Of a DNA stretch of 64,000 nucleotides, positions 64,000 through 64,000 are shown piece after piece. The translations under genes were made by a program, and so were the position numbers. This DNA comes from Deltaproteobacteria bacterium (GTDB lineage: Bacteria > Desulfobacterota > Desulfovibrionia > Desulfovibrionales > Desulfovibrionaceae), in NCBI GenBank assembly GCA_031285295.1, contig JAITWK010000039.1:1-64000 (forward strand). The letters are read 5' to 3'. Below the pieces are notes generated by a model. That model was not told where the DNA came from. It searched no databases and worked only from the letters and a program-made list of their open reading frames with translations. Positions within the stretch are counted from its first letter, which is position 1; the number at the start of each line of letters is the position of its first letter.

Positions 64000-64000
64000 C

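Noticed and set aside
1..64000. CRISPR array, prophage, rRNA operon or intact insertion sequence
   Set aside because: No regularly spaced repeats, phage structural genes, rRNA motifs or transposase-like frames were seen.

Overview
The window is about 64 kb of a Gram-negative, flagellated, chemotactic anaerobe. No 16S rRNA is present, so taxonomy is inference. The gene set and protein character fit a Desulfovibrionales-type bacterium: a rimP-nusA-ylxR-infB-ylxP-nrnA block, a flgF-flgG-flgA-flgH run behind a sigma54-type promoter, several HBM-type chemoreceptors, and anaerobic amino-acid and aldehyde metabolism with selenoproteins. Most genes are typical core genes. There is no phage, CRISPR array or intact insertion sequence.

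Layout. 1-8.5 kb: translation/transcription operon on the minus strand. 8.4-8.8 kb: antitoxin gene with a decayed toxin. 9.0-12.8 kb: flagellar rod and ring genes. 12.9-15.4 kb: nitrate/sulfonate/taurine-type ABC transporter. 15.5-19.9 kb: hrpB, yebC, rlmE. 19.9-24.6 kb: CgeB-like glycosyltransferase, small membrane protein, cstA, small coiled-coil protein. 24.9 kb: tRNA-Ala. 25.1-28.9 kb: chemoreceptor and HD-GYP protein. 29.2-37.8 kb: complete glycine reductase operon. 38.1-41.6 kb: outer-membrane protein, CoA-acylating aldehyde dehydrogenase, Fe-type alcohol dehydrogenase. 41.7-44.7 kb: small-protein and accessory region with a HepT/MntA toxin-antitoxin pair next to tRNA-Leu. 44.7-50.1 kb: era, lysC, tsaE, nnrD, acpS. 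50.3-52.4 kb: ugd and a diguanylate cyclase. 52.8-60.5 kb: three more chemoreceptors. 60.6-62.8 kb: frameshifted glycosyltransferase and cysteine desulfidase. 63.0-64.0 kb: rplQ and the 3' part of rpoA.

The outstanding unit is the grd operon, read from high to low coordinates: glycine riboswitch, grdX, grdE, grdB, trxB, grdC, grdD, trxA, grdA. grdB and grdA each contain an in-frame UGA at the conserved selenocysteine position, so each is split by naive ORF calling. grdX also appears to have an in-frame UGA. Reading from a GTG with a good ribosome-binding site gives the expected GrdX N-terminus, then UGA at codon 21. An 8-bp hairpin with a GGU triloop follows, closely resembling the SECIS hairpin of grdB in the same operon. 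This is the best candidate for something undescribed.

A second theme is a family of about 125-bp palindromic intergenic repeats, five copies plus a remnant. Their arms vary between copies but stay complementary. Two copies lie inside the grd operon, and others supply the stop codon of hrpB and the likely ribosome-binding site of ylxP. A third theme is a short direct duplication of the tRNA-Leu 3' end that brackets the HepT/MntA pair, like attachment sites of a very small integrated element.
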